From contig CADECP010000017.1 in NCBI GenBank assembly GCA_902825875.1, positions 1-64,000 of the forward strand: a DNA stretch of 64,000 bases, given 5' to 3'. A program made the position numbers and the translations under genes. Below are positions 27,647 to 37,150 of this stretch, in pieces. Under the pieces are notes generated by a model, which had not been told where the DNA came from, searched no databases, and saw only the letters and a program-made list of their open reading frames with translations. Source of the DNA: an uncultured Acidobacteriota bacterium. GTDB lineage: Bacteria; Acidobacteriota; Blastocatellia; RBC074. Position 1 is the stretch's first letter, and each line of letters opens with the position of its first letter.

Positions 27647-28405
27647 ATGAATCACATTTACGGTTTGTCGCCCGTGCTGGAAGCTTTGAAAGCGCGGCGG
27701 CGTCCGATACAGAAAATCCTGATTGCCGCCGGAGCCAATCCTTCGCGTCTAAAAGACCTGGCTGAAGCCGCCGAACGTGCAGGCGTCAAAATCGAAACCC
27801 GCGACCGGCGCGCGCTCGATGAATTAACCCGTAACGCCAATCATCAAGGCGTCGTCGCCATCACTGCCGACACTCGCACTTCTCCAAAACGAAGCGCCGG
27901 ATATGTCGAAGCCGATTCGATTTTGAATTCTCTGAGCGAATGCCCTTTGCTGGTGTTGCTGGATGGAATCGAAGACCCTCACAATCTGGGCGCGATTTTG
28001 CGAACCTGCGAAGGCGCAGGAGTTGATGGCGTTTTCATACCCGAACATCGCGCCGCCGGATTGAACGAAACTGTCGCCAAAACTTCGGCTGGCGCGGTTG
28101 AGCATGTGCAAATCGCCCGTGTGACGAATCTGGTTCGGCTGATTGAGGAATTGAAGGAACGCAACATCTGGGTCGTTGGGGTCGAAGGCGGCACAGAAAC
28201 CAGTTACACCCAATTCAACTTCAACGCTCCACTGGCATTGGTGATGGGCAGCGAAGGCAAAGGCATTCGCCGATTGGTGCGGGAAAACTGCGACGCCATC
28301 GTTTCTATTCCGATGCACGGACAGTTGAATTCGCTGAACGTCAGCGTAGCAACAGGGGTCGTATTGTTTGAAATCCTCCGGCAACGACAAACCAAGCTCA
28401 GTTGA
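27647..28405 (+). CDS. rlmB: 23S rRNA (guanosine-2'-O-)-methyltransferase RlmB
   Basis: 252-aa SpoU/TrmH-family methyltransferase that makes Gm2251 in 23S rRNA. The N-terminal RNA-binding part starts MNHIYGLSPVLEALKARRRP, and the SPOUT knot has DPHNLGAILRTCEGAGVDGV, ALVMGSEGKGIRRLVRENCD and SIPMHGQLNSLNVSVATGV, which hold the SAM-binding loops. Length is that of RlmB. A -10-like TATAAT lies about 47 bases upstream (27595-27600). Confidence 0.9.
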   Translation: MNHIYGLSPVLEALKARRRPIQKILIAAGANPSRLKDLAEAAERAGVKIETRDRRALDELTRNANHQGVVAITADTRTSPKRSAGYVEADSILNSLSECPLLVLLDGIEDPHNLGAILRTCEGAGVDGVFIPEHRAAGLNETVAKTSAGAVEHVQIARVTNLVRLIEELKERNIWVVGVEGGTETSYTQFNFNAPLALVMGSEGKGIRRLVRENCDAIVSIPMHGQLNSLNVSVATGVVLFEILRQRQTKLS

Positions 28406-28504
28406 GCCTGAATGTCCAACTGTAGCCTGGCATTGGCTCAGATGTTGCGATTCAGATTGTGGTAATTGCAATCGTCCGATTGCCTAATGACGTTGCACCG
28501 CCGC

Positions 28505-28618
28505 TCAACTCAGCGTAATCACTTGCCGCAAAACATTGCCGTTGTTGTCCGTGCTGTTGGCAAAAGCGTTCCAGCTATCGCGCGCCGTCGTGCCGTAAGG
28601 GTAAGGCGGCTTGTTGGC
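28505..28618 (-). pseudogene. Remnant C-terminus of an unidentified protein
   Basis: On the minus strand about 37 residues ending [31 protein letters not shown] with a stop read like a genuine protein end. The frame upstream (to the right) is quickly lost and runs into the antisense of an OmpA-type tail, so the rest of this gene is missing. Family not recognised. It may be chance coding of about 110 bases, hence the low confidence. Confidence 0.35.
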
Positions 28619-28631
28619 TCGGCAAAAAAAC

Positions 28632-28730
28632 AAGCCAATTGCCACGAACGACACCGCTGCTGGTCGCCAGCAAAACCGCCGCGTCGAAGTCGTGATTGAC
28701 GACGCCGACGCGAAAAAAGCCTCGAACTAA
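28632..28730 (+). pseudogene. OmpA-family C-terminal remnant
   Basis: About 33 codons in the + frame read [20 protein letters not shown] then [11 protein letters not shown] and TAA. [12 protein letters not shown] is the signature of the end of the peptidoglycan-binding OmpA C-terminal domain. The domain start is missing: upstream the frame changes, with LGKKTS in another frame just before (about 28615-28630). A terminator lies 20 bases after the stop, consistent with a former complete gene. Confidence 0.6.
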
Positions 28731-28749
28731 CCGAACCGTTCAATTCACC

Positions 28750-28799
28750 AAACCGCCGAAGGATCGAACTTTGATCTTTCGGCGGTTTATTTTTTTTTG
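28750..28799 (+). terminator. Rho-independent terminator of the OmpA remnant
   Basis: AAACCGCCGAA and TTCGGCGGTTT form a strong stem, extended by GATC pairs, followed on the plus strand by TATTTTTTTTT. It probably once terminated the OmpA-type gene. Confidence 0.8.
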
Positions 28800-29039
28800 G
28801 GGATCGCTGACGATTCCTCTTCGAGTTCAAACTGACCAAGCCCGAACAGGACAAAGGTATTCGCGCGATGGATATTCAGATCGTGACTGAACGAATGTCT
28901 TTTGTCTTCCAAAAAGCGTGCTTTCAATACCATCAATTACCAAGTCCGGCTTGCCTTTCAGCCATCAGTTGATGAATGGTGGCTTTGCTGTCAAATCGCT
29001 CGGCTTTTGATCTTCTAAAGCAGTTTTGATTTAGGCCGT

Positions 29040-29252
29040 TCAGAGCAAATTTATTTTTTGTAAATAGCCTTCTTTAACCGTTAGCAGTGCTAGTGTATCT
29101 CCTGTTGGCTCGACAAACTCTACCTCATACTCTGGAAGAGCAGAATCATAGACAATCAAAATTGTCCCTCGCGTACCAATAGGCACATCTATTCCTGGTA
29201 GAGCTTTGCAAAGCTCTACCACATCATATTCTTGAAGTCTTTTTGTTTTCAT
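29040..29252 (-). CDS. DUF4926-like small protein
   Basis: 70-aa soluble protein with LPGIDVPIGTRGTILIVYDS, YEVEFVEPTGDTLALLTVKE, matching the short DUF4926 family. It overlaps the next upstream gene (29224-29535) by 29 bases on the same strand. Downstream of an RHS toxin-type gene, it is a second candidate immunity or accessory protein. Confidence 0.65.
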   Translation of the reverse strand: MKTKRLQEYDVVELCKALPGIDVPIGTRGTILIVYDSALPEYEVEFVEPTGDTLALLTVKEGYLQKINLL

Positions 29253-29535
29253 TCTTTCTCCTGCTTGAGTATTTACTAAGTAGAAAAAGCAGGAGGGTAT
29301 TCAAAATGGCTCCAGCGATAAATCCGTAATCCATTCCATGTGAAGATAAATGTATCAGCAGGAAGCCCGATAGAATTACAATGATGCTCCACGGAGCAGT
29401 CAAAATAACAACCGCAATATTTAGTATTGATGATTGCGGCAGTCTAAAACTGAAATAAATAGTAATAGCTGTAACCAACATGTAGACTACAACTATTGTG
29501 AGATTTAATTTTGAGTTCGTGTGCTTCATGTTCAT
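29224..29535 (-). CDS. Small membrane protein, candidate immunity protein for the RHS toxin
   Basis: 103-aa protein with three hydrophobic stretches (LTIVVVYMLVTAITIYFS; LNIAVVILTAPWSIIVILSG; YGFIAGAILNTLLLFLL) and a basic tail. No named family is recognised. It lies six bases after the RHS gene stop on the same strand, the usual place of immunity genes for polymorphic toxins. A membrane-located immunity protein would fit a phospholipase-type tip. This is inference from position and topology. Confidence 0.55.
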   Translation of the reverse strand: MNMKHTNSKLNLTIVVVYMLVTAITIYFSFRLPQSSILNIAVVILTAPWSIIVILSGFLLIHLSSHGMDYGFIAGAILNTLLLFLLSKYSSRRKNENKKTSRI

Positions 29536-29541
29536 TTAGCA

Positions 29542-32500
29542 TTACCATTGGTCTGATTTGCCATTGGGACGTGGATGCCTATGCGGAGTAAGCGGCCCTT
29601 TATAATCTTGTTTTCCATCAGGTCTTACTGTGATGGTCCCTAGATTTTCTGCTTTAACAATCGGTTTACCGGCAACGATGCTAAATGTGGCATTCTGAAA
29701 AAGTGCCGGAACTGCATTATCGTAGGTAGCTTTCCCGAAAACCTTCTTGAAGTGATCTCTAACCACAGTCACCGCTCCATTCAACTGAGAATCTGAAATA
29801 GAGGCTTCAGTTTGAGTATGCTCTCGCAGTTCTCTTCTCCAATTGTCAATCAATATAATATCAATAATAGGAATTCCCGTTAAGTCAGGGGCGTCGTATA
29901 GTTGAAAAGGCATATGTGCGGGTGAAGTGTTATCCATTATTGGGTGAATAGCGTTTCCAAAATAGTGCATAGAAAAATTGTTTACACCAGGGCCAAACTT
30001 TAACGCCCTTTCGCTCCATTCATTAATAAATTGTTGGTAGCCCTGTTGTGCTTGCTCAACAGTTTGACCTGGACGCCGCATCGCGTGTTCGTTTGCATGG
30101 CTTTCTAGTAGCGTTGTAGGGAAGTCAACACTGAAGCTTCCATCTTGGATGTTCTTGATATACGCTTGGCTGAGGCCAGGAAAAGCTAATCTGATAATAA
30201 GGTTGTGAATTGCTGTTGGCCATTTGCCGTTATGGTCAACATAAGTTAGTGGATTGTCAATCGCATAGGTATAGCCGTTCCAGTTTTGAGGATTGACCAT
30301 TGATCTCATTTGCTGCAATGCCGGATCCACACTTGTGAACCGCCCGTGTACCGACATGTAATAGCGGGCATATAAATAGTCTGCTCCTGTCTCGGTATCT
30401 CGCTCTTTCCCAATAAACTGCTGTCGTACACAATCTGCCTGATAGCCCATTCCCGCAGTCCGAATGCTGCTGTTACCCATTCCGACCAGCAACTCTTCTC
30501 CAAATGGCAAGTAATCGTGTCGCCGCATCGTAGCCAAACTACCGCTCGGATCAATTTCCATTCGCGGAGTCCCGAGGTGATCCGCAACAATCCACCGAGC
30601 CAAATCGCAGCCGCCAACAATTAGCATTTGCCCGTTCCGGTAGCCGTATTCCTTCTGCGGAGTCGCGGCAGTTCCGTTCACCGGGTATTCGGCAATCAAT
30701 TCGCCTTCGAGGCCGTAAACCTGCCAGGTCTCCACGCTGCCAACCACTCGCCGGACTCGTTTTCCATCCGAATCGTAGACGTAATAGTTCCACTGGCCGC
30801 CGCCCCAAGCCTTCTTCATTCGGTTTTCGGCGTCGTATTCGCGCGCGTTGCCGGTGTCGGTGATGACGTTGCCAGCAAGATCATACGTCATCGCGGTCAG
30901 CCGATTGGTTGCCGTGTCCACCGCGTACACCGTGTTGTTGATTCCCGTGCCGTAAGTCGCTCCGGCATTGATCGTCCGGTTGCCCCAGCGATCATAAGAG
31001 TATCCTTGCCCATAAACCGAAGTCCATCCGCTGCCGCTGGAAGCCTGTTGCCTGCCGGTCACCAGAGTAATTCGGTTGAGCGCGTCGTAATCGTAATCGT
31101 CAATCATCGGCACGGCGTAATTGTTGATCGGGTCGGGCACATCCGCAGTCGGCACGAAATGCTGCACGCGACTGACGTTGCCGTTGTTGTCCGAAGCTTT
31201 CAGCCATTGATTATTCGCCGTCCGAGCCTGATTGCTGTAATAGTTGATCAACGCACCGCGATTCCAGGTGGTCGTGCTGCTTGAATCTGTCCCCAAACGA
31301 TTTTCAACCAGTTGTTGCCGATTGTTGTAATGCAGATTGTGATAAAGCGCCGTCGTCGTTCCGAACCGCTCCTTGGTCACCATTCCGGCGGCATTGTAAC
31401 TGAATGTGTCGGCGTAAGTGCGCGGCACGCCGTCGCCGATTCCGCCGCTGAAGCTGCTCAGCCGTCCGGCGTTGTCATAATTGTTGCTGATGGTGCGATT
31501 TGACGGGTAGGTCTGTGAAGAGGTTCTGCTGGCCAGATTGTAAGTGCGGGAAACAGGGTAGTAATACCATTGAGTTCCCGCCGAGTTCAGGAAGCCTTGC
31601 TGTTGACCGGTCACCCGCCCTATCGCGTCGTAACCGTTGACCTGCGTAAGCGAATAAGCGTAGCCGCTGACCGGATGCAAATTGTAGCTGAGGCTGTAAT
31701 GCAACCGCCCTTTGCCGTTGCTGATCGCTCCGTCGTAATAACGATTGACCGCAGGCGTGCCGTCACTGTAGCTGACAGCAGTGTTTCTGTTCAGCCCGTC
31801 ATACGTGTAAGTCGTCGTCACGTTTCGCGCATCCACCTTGGTCGTCAGATTGCTGTTTTCGTCGTAGGTGTATTTCATCACCCACTGGCTGTTGCCGGTG
31901 ATGGGATCGGTCAAATTGAACGCCGCATTGACGTTCTGTTCGGGGTTGCGGGCGCGAATCAGCCTGGAAAGCGAGTCGTACATGAAATACCGGGTTTGCG
32001 CTCCCTGAGTCACTTTTCGCAGGTTGTTCAGCGTGTCGTATTGATAGCTGGTTTGATAGTTCAAGCCGGTCGGGTCTTCATAAACCTGCAACAGTCGCCC
32101 AACCCCGTCGGTCACGCTCTTTCGCTGTTTGCCTGCTTGATCCTGGACGGTGGTTTCGTTGGCGTAATACGTGCTGCTGACGGAACCAGTCCAGTTCGAG
32201 TTTGTTCCGCTGTCCGGTGGCTGCGTGGCGGTGGCGAAAGTGGCGACTTCGGTGACGCGCCCCAGATTGTCGCGTGTGGTGCGAGTCCAGCCATCGGTGT
32301 TTGCCGCAGTATTTCGTTTTGGATTGGAAGTCTTGGTGATCTTTCCGGCTTGCACATAAACCGTTTGCGAAGAAATCGTCCAGTTGGCTGTGCCGTCTTC
32401 GTTACTTTCGGCCAGCGTCACTCGACCAAGCTGGTCAGATGTTGTGCGGGCTTTCAGCTTGCGATCGGCTTCGGTATTCAGGTCGGATTCGACAACCAGT

Positions 32501-34929
32501 TGAAGCGCCTGGTCGTAATACAGCGACCGGGCTTGATGCCGCTGGTTGGTGTAAGTCACACCACCGACTACCGAATTGACTGCCGGGCTGCTGACCTTTC
32601 CAGTACGCAAAAACGGGTCAGGCGCATTAAGCAGTTGATTGGTGTAATCAATAGTAGTCAGCTTGCCGTTGATGTCGGTCTGGCTGGTCGGCAAGCCGGT
32701 TGAAAAATCGTAAACAACACTGCTGGTCTGAGTGCCGGTTCCATTGCGTGGGTCAACGGTGACTTGAGTGATGTTCGCCTTTGTCGCTACGTCCCAAACG
32801 AAAGTGGTGATGAAATCGTTGGGATCGCCGGTCGTCGCTACGCCTTTGGGCGCGATGGTCGTCAGTCGGTTGCCGTAATTGTCGTAAGTGTTCACCGTGT
32901 CCAGCCACACGCTGCCCTGATCGTTCCAGGCGCTGACGCGGGTCAGGTTGCCCAAAGTCGGGACTACGTTCCAAGCCTGATTGTCATAACTGAATCGAGT
33001 CTGGCTGGGGCCGGTAATGGTGTCGCGCGGCGCGCTCAGGATCAGCGGCGCAGGATTGGCAACCGGGCGTTTGGCGTAAACGTTGGTCGAAGCGGAAGTT
33101 GCCGCCTGGTTGTAATGCGTGTTCGTCGTGGTTCGTAACAACGTCGCTCCGCCGGGAACCCCTGTGGGAACGCCAAACGAATCTCGACTGACCAGCGCAG
33201 GGTCGAACCAGTCGTATTCTTTTGTTTCCGTCACATTGCCATTGAAATCGTACTGAAAGGTTTTGGCAGACATTTTGACCGCGCTGCCGCTTTCCATCAG
33301 GGATGTGTATTCAGCCAGAACCACGGTGTTGAATCCGGCGGAGCCTTCGGGTGTCAGACTGTATGCGCCGTCAAAAATCTTCAGCCCCCATTGTCTTTCC
33401 ACGCGAATTTTGCTGGAACGATCACTGCGGTAAACCAATCCCGATAACCCGTTGGGGCCGGCCAGATAACCCGCTTTAGCGGCATCGTGGCCGTAAAAAG
33501 TTTCAAGCACTGTCGAACCGTCCGGCGAAGTCACCGAACCGGAAACGGAACTGATGGCGTAAGTCCATGTATCAATCGTTCCGCCATCATGCGTGATCTT
33601 CTTCTGTGTGATTGAAGCACGAGCAAAATTGGAAGCGGCTTCAACGGGAGTCAGTTGAGATGGATTTCCATCTAACGTGTAAGAGTAATCAATTTGCGCC
33701 CCAGTCGGAGTGACGATGCGGCTAAGCTCTCCGATGCCTTGCGACGCAGAAGCCACAGAAATTGGCGAGCTTGTGCAATCCGGGTTGTACGAAAAATTGA
33801 CTGCATTATTGGTGGAATCGGTGTTGTATGTGAAGGTGAATTGTCGCTGGGGTTGCCCCGGCTCGGTTTGTGGCAAAACAATCGAACGAATGATCGGAAA
33901 ATCCGTTGCGTGTTCGCGCCCAACCGGATGACAGTCTCGGTCGCCAACGTTGTAGACATAACCGAACACATAGCTGCTGTCGAAATTGACGCTGATCGTC
34001 ATCCAGGTTCCGCCGACAGCCTGATATTTGACTTGCGCGGTGTTTGAGCCTGACGCCTGTGAAATTTTGATTTCGCGCCCGGTTTGTTCGTCAACGTAAT
34101 GCGTGGTAGTCGTCTGCTGAGCATCAAAGTCCGTAAAGATTTTGATGGCGTTGTTGTTCGTGTCGTAAATGCGTTGAATGCCGCTGCTGTTTTCTGTGAT
34201 CTTCGTTCCGTCTTTCAAGTAGATCGTCCAGAGCGTAGAGCTTCCCGGCGGATTGACGACCGCCCAAATGTAGCTGCCGTCAAAACTGTAATATCGCATC
34301 GCCGTGCCGCTGGTTTCCGGCGTTTGGGCGAAATATCCATTTCGCCACGACGGACAGCCATTACACGTCGGAGCATCCATCGGACGCATTTCGTGTCTGG
34401 TTCCATCCGGCGTCTGCAAAAAGTATTTGTAGCGAAAGCTGGCGTAAGTGCAGTCCGGCTGCCCCACGCACTGAAGAGTGACCACTTCTTCGTCGCTGGT
34501 TTGTTGCCAGATGGCGTATTGTCCGCCCAACGTCCAACCACCCTGCCCCGCGCTGAGGTACTTCAGCGTGTAGGGCTGCATATGATGTTGATCAGCCGGG
34601 TACTGGTCAGATTTCACATCCCAGATTTTGCTGTTGTAATGAGCGGAGATCGTCCACGAAAGTTTGCCGCCTGCAATCGCCGGTAATGAAGCCAGTGGGA
34701 TGGAAAGATTGACATTGCCATTGTTCAGACTGATGTTTTCAATGTCGGAGATCGAATACGATCCACGATTGCCTGTGCCGCGATCGGGCAGCAGCGCCGG
34801 TTCTGCGCCGTTCTGAGCGTAGAAATCGTTTGCAGAAAAACAAAGTGCGAAGGCCAAAAGCGTCCCATTGCGAATGACTGTGAACAGTTTGGCGACGTGC
34901 AAATTCGTGAAAAGCTGGCGATTGAACAT
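29542..34929 (-). CDS. RHS-repeat protein with zinc phospholipase C/S1-P1-like C-terminal tip
   Basis: 1795-aa secreted protein. The N-terminus resembles a signal peptide (FTVIRNGTLLAFALCFSANDFYAQ); the long middle contains many YD repeats (e.g. NPDCTS.., YDAIGRVTGQQ, YDALNRITLV, YDRWGNRTI) and an RHS core ending YLYARYYMSVHGRFTSVDPA and NGYTYAIDNPLTYVD. The last ~240 residues differ: HANEHAMRRPGQT, then FGNAIHPIMDNTSPAH, then EHTQTEAS, giving a HxxxD...H and HxxxE pattern like the zinc ligands of bacterial phospholipase C and S1/P1 nuclease. No PAAR or T6SS gene is near, so it is probably a cell-surface RHS protein. It follows a secreted-protein gene by 34 bases with AGGAGG before its ATG. 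Confidence 0.88.
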   Translation of the reverse strand: MFNRQLFTNLHVAKLFTVIRNGTLLAFALCFSANDFYAQNGAEPALLPDRGTGNRGSYSISDIENISLNNGNVNLSIPLASLPAIAGGKLSWTISAHYNSKIWDVKSDQYPADQHHMQPYTLKYLSAGQGGWTLGGQYAIWQQTSDEEVVTLQCVGQPDCTYASFRYKYFLQTPDGTRHEMRPMDAPTCNGCPSWRNGYFAQTPETSGTAMRYYSFDGSYIWAVVNPPGSSTLWTIYLKDGTKITENSSGIQRIYDTNNNAIKIFTDFDAQQTTTTHYVDEQTGREIKISQASGSNTAQVKYQAVGGTWMTISVNFDSSYVFGYVYNVGDRDCHPVGREHATDFPIIRSIVLPQTEPGQPQRQFTFTYNTDSTNNAVNFSYNPDCTSSPISVASASQGIGELSRIVTPTGAQIDYSYTLDGNPSQLTPVEAASNFARASITQKKITHDGGTIDTWTYAISSVSGSVTSPDGSTVLETFYGHDAAKAGYLAGPNGLSGLVYRSDRSSKIRVERQWGLKIFDGAYSLTPEGSAGFNTVVLAEYTSLMESGSAVKMSAKTFQYDFNGNVTETKEYDWFDPALVSRDSFGVPTGVPGGATLLRTTTNTHYNQAATSASTNVYAKRPVANPAPLILSAPRDTITGPSQTRFSYDNQAWNVVPTLGNLTRVSAWNDQGSVWLDTVNTYDNYGNRLTTIAPKGVATTGDPNDFITTFVWDVATKANITQVTVDPRNGTGTQTSSVVYDFSTGLPTSQTDINGKLTTIDYTNQLLNAPDPFLRTGKVSSPAVNSVVGGVTYTNQRHQARSLYYDQALQLVVESDLNTEADRKLKARTTSDQLGRVTLAESNEDGTANWTISSQTVYVQAGKITKTSNPKRNTAANTDGWTRTTRDNLGRVTEVATFATATQPPDSGTNSNWTGSVSSTYYANETTVQDQAGKQRKSVTDGVGRLLQVYEDPTGLNYQTSYQYDTLNNLRKVTQGAQTRYFMYDSLSRLIRARNPEQNVNAAFNLTDPITGNSQWVMKYTYDENSNLTTKVDARNVTTTYTYDGLNRNTAVSYSDGTPAVNRYYDGAISNGKGRLHYSLSYNLHPVSGYAYSLTQVNGYDAIGRVTGQQQGFLNSAGTQWYYYPVSRTYNLASRTSSQTYPSNRTISNNYDNAGRLSSFSGGIGDGVPRTYADTFSYNAAGMVTKERFGTTTALYHNLHYNNRQQLVENRLGTDSSSTTTWNRGALINYYSNQARTANNQWLKASDNNGNVSRVQHFVPTADVPDPINNYAVPMIDDYDYDALNRITLVTGRQQASSGSGWTSVYGQGYSYDRWGNRTINAGATYGTGINNTVYAVDTATNRLTAMTYDLAGNVITDTGNAREYDAENRMKKAWGGGQWNYYVYDSDGKRVRRVVGSVETWQVYGLEGELIAEYPVNGTAATPQKEYGYRNGQMLIVGGCDLARWIVADHLGTPRMEIDPSGSLATMRRHDYLPFGEELLVGMGNSSIRTAGMGYQADCVRQQFIGKERDTETGADYLYARYYMSVHGRFTSVDPALQQMRSMVNPQNWNGYTYAIDNPLTYVDHNGKWPTAIHNLIIRLAFPGLSQAYIKNIQDGSFSVDFPTTLLESHANEHAMRRPGQTVEQAQQGYQQFINEWSERALKFGPGVNNFSMHYFGNAIHPIMDNTSPAHMPFQLYDAPDLTGIPIIDIILIDNWRRELREHTQTEASISDSQLNGAVTVVRDHFKKVFGKATYDNAVPALFQNATFSIVAGKPIVKAENLGTITVRPDGKQDYKGPLTPHRHPRPNGKSDQW

Positions 34930-34963
34930 GGCGAACCTCCTATTGATCTGTTGGCTGTGGTGC

Positions 34964-35830
34964 TTACTGTCTGTTTCCGATGCCTGCGTTGTTAATGACC
35001 AATTCCATCAATTTCTGGCTTCCCTGTTGCCAGACGATTTTGGTAGCGAACCGCTCGTTGCCGACCTGAGTCCAGCCGGAAAGCTCTGCTGTGACGGTCT
35101 GCCCGTTTTCTTGAGAAAGAACGCGATCAACCAACCCTGTAGAAGTGTTGACGTAATACTGGCGCGAGGCGCTTGTCGGCGCCTTGTCAGCCAATCTTTT
35201 CGGCTCACCAATCGAGATCAAATCCCATACCGGCCCTCGGTAACTGTCGCTATCACCTGCTTCTGCGGGTCTGGCATTGCGGGCAATCGTTCGGTAGGAA
35301 GCGCCGCGAAGTTGAGCCAGAACGAATTGATCCGCGCTGTCCAGCGCCAGACGCTCGATCATCAAACGTGTTTCGCCCGTAGCCTTCGCTCCATTGACCA
35401 ACGCGCCGGTGTTGTCGTTCCAACTCATCGAGGGCAAATTGCCCGTTCGTTCAATGGAGATAGATTCGCCGTTTTCGCCGTAACCGCGAACGATTCTGAC
35501 CATCTGTGACTGACCGCCAGTTGTCAGTGTGCCAACCAACGTCGAAATGGAATTTCCCTGAGTCAGAAACCGATTCCCCAAACGACGACGCATACGATTG
35601 GCTTCGGGCTGAAGCGCCAGCTTGGCATTCAGCAAGCCCTGCCTGACGGCTTGCTGAGAAACTTCTACCATTGCAGTGCCATCCAACGTCGTAACAGCTT
35701 GAATGGGTGCGTTACGGCCTAGCCAGCCTTGAGCGTTGATTGCAAAGGCAGCGGCAATCACGCCAATCAGCACGATGGCCGACATTGCGAGTTTGTATCG
35801 GAACGAGAATGAGTTCTTTCGGGTAATCAT
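34964..35830 (-). CDS. Secreted/anchored hypothetical protein, first gene of the RHS operon
   Basis: 288-aa protein with an N-terminal membrane helix or uncleaved signal (FRYKLAMSAIVLIGVIAAAF). The C-terminal half (YYVNTSTGLVDRVL..VTAELSGWTQVGNERFATKIV) has the alternating beta-strand pattern of LolA/outer-membrane-lipoprotein-carrier-type folds; this is a guess from pattern. Start 35830 is preceded by AGAGGTG. It runs into the RHS gene, so it may help its export or anchoring. Confidence 0.62.
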   Translation of the reverse strand: MITRKNSFSFRYKLAMSAIVLIGVIAAAFAINAQGWLGRNAPIQAVTTLDGTAMVEVSQQAVRQGLLNAKLALQPEANRMRRRLGNRFLTQGNSISTLVGTLTTGGQSQMVRIVRGYGENGESISIERTGNLPSMSWNDNTGALVNGAKATGETRLMIERLALDSADQFVLAQLRGASYRTIARNARPAEAGDSDSYRGPVWDLISIGEPKRLADKAPTSASRQYYVNTSTGLVDRVLSQENGQTVTAELSGWTQVGNERFATKIVWQQGSQKLMELVINNAGIGNRQ

Positions 35831-36338
35831 AAACACACCTCTCCCTGCACTCGGTTCGAGTTGAGAACCAGGCGCGGTTTGTGATTGGCATTTCATCGTG
35901 AGCGGGCAGGCTACCGCGTTAAGCGAGTCGCACTCACTTCAATGACCAAAACAATGGGTTTTCAACATTTGAAAAATCAGCGTGTCAGCAATTGCCAAAA
36001 GGAAAATTGGCCTTGAACAAAGACGTTCAGCACGCTGAAGGCAATCTGTGAACTGTCAATCGAACGTTGTGTAGTTTGTTGTTCTGAGTTTGATAAGGCG
36101 CGAGGAGAGCAGTTTTTTTTACAGACCTGTCAATCACTTTTTTTGAGTGGCGGCTTAAACGGTTGATTGCACACAGAAAAAACTTTTTCGACAACCCTTA
36201 CGGCAAACTTGTTTGAGCGAGGCTTATTCCAACTTGGCATTGAGAAAATGGCGTTCCGGCCAATCGGGCACAACAGTATTGCCATCAACGGTTGTTGAAG
36301 TCTGATAGCAAAAAAGCAGGTTGCGACGGCTTGCCGAA
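35831..36338. other. Gene-free spacer
   Basis: About 500 bases between the zinc-ribbon gene and the RHS operon, holding the operon's promoter region. A possible open frame on the minus strand (36130-36450) overlaps the zinc-ribbon gene's end and has no protein-like features. No repeat or clear regulatory site is seen. Confidence 0.4.
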
Positions 36339-37043
36339 TTATCCCCGGAAGAAGAGAATCCTGCCGCAGTTTTCGCAGGTGATAAGCGTTTCGCCTCGAC
36401 GAATATCGTTGAACACTTGGGGGCGAATGGTCATTCGACAAGCCAGGCATTTGTAATCACGCGCTTCGGACAGCGCCAGACCGGATTTGATTTTTGACAT
36501 GCGGTCGTAAGTCGAGCGGGTTTCGGAACTGAGAGTTTCCAGCAACGGGGTTCGTTCGGCAAATAATGATGTCAGTTTTTCGGCGTCGGCTTTTGCCAAA
36601 GTCTCATATTCATTCAACTGTTTTTCCATTTCGACGCGCTTGGATTCGATTTCTGGGGAGCGTTCTTTGACGTGAGCGTCGAGTTTTTCTACTTGCTCCA
36701 TCAATTTCAAAACTTCGGTTTCCAGCCCGCTAATTGTCTTTTTGGCGGTGTCAATTTCACGAACCGAAGTCGAATACTCGCGTTCATTTGTGGCCTTCAT
36801 CTGATCGGCTTTGAACTTTTCCAGCATCTGCTGTTCGGCTTCGATCTCGCCTTCCAGTCGGCGTTTCTGCGTCAAAGCTTCATCCAACTGTTGTTTTACA
36901 TCCAGAAACTCTTTGTTTTCAGCCGCGAACTGACTTTCAAGCTCGTTGCGTTTGGCAGGTAAGGATTCAATTTCCGCGTTTATCCGTTTAATTTCGACAT
37001 CCACATCCTGGAGCGAAATTAGTTGACTCAGTTCCGGGTTCAA
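36339..37043 (-). CDS. Coiled-coil zinc-ribbon protein
   Basis: 234-aa protein: residues ~1-180 form long heptad-rich coiled coils, and the C-terminus has a zinc ribbon with CLACRMTIRPQVFNDIRRG and CENCGRILFF. This is the C4-type zinc ribbon family common in Bacteria, whose role is not known (some are linked to nucleic-acid or septum functions). The ATG at 37043 is preceded by AGGAGG and lies near the hemL remnant on the other strand. Confidence 0.82.
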   Translation of the reverse strand: MNPELSQLISLQDVDVEIKRINAEIESLPAKRNELESQFAAENKEFLDVKQQLDEALTQKRRLEGEIEAEQQMLEKFKADQMKATNEREYSTSVREIDTAKKTISGLETEVLKLMEQVEKLDAHVKERSPEIESKRVEMEKQLNEYETLAKADAEKLTSLFAERTPLLETLSSETRSTYDRMSKIKSGLALSEARDYKCLACRMTIRPQVFNDIRRGETLITCENCGRILFFRG

Positions 37044-37150
37044 AAGCGCCTCCTTAAGGAAAACCGTTTTGCAAAATTTTTGTGATGAATGGTATGAAAA
37101 GCTCGCGCATCATCCCATACGCCTGCGCTTCGGCGCAAGATAACGAACTT

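Noticed and set aside
36130..36450. Minus-strand frame of 106 codons
   Set aside because: Overlaps the end of the zinc-ribbon gene in another frame and lacks protein-like features.
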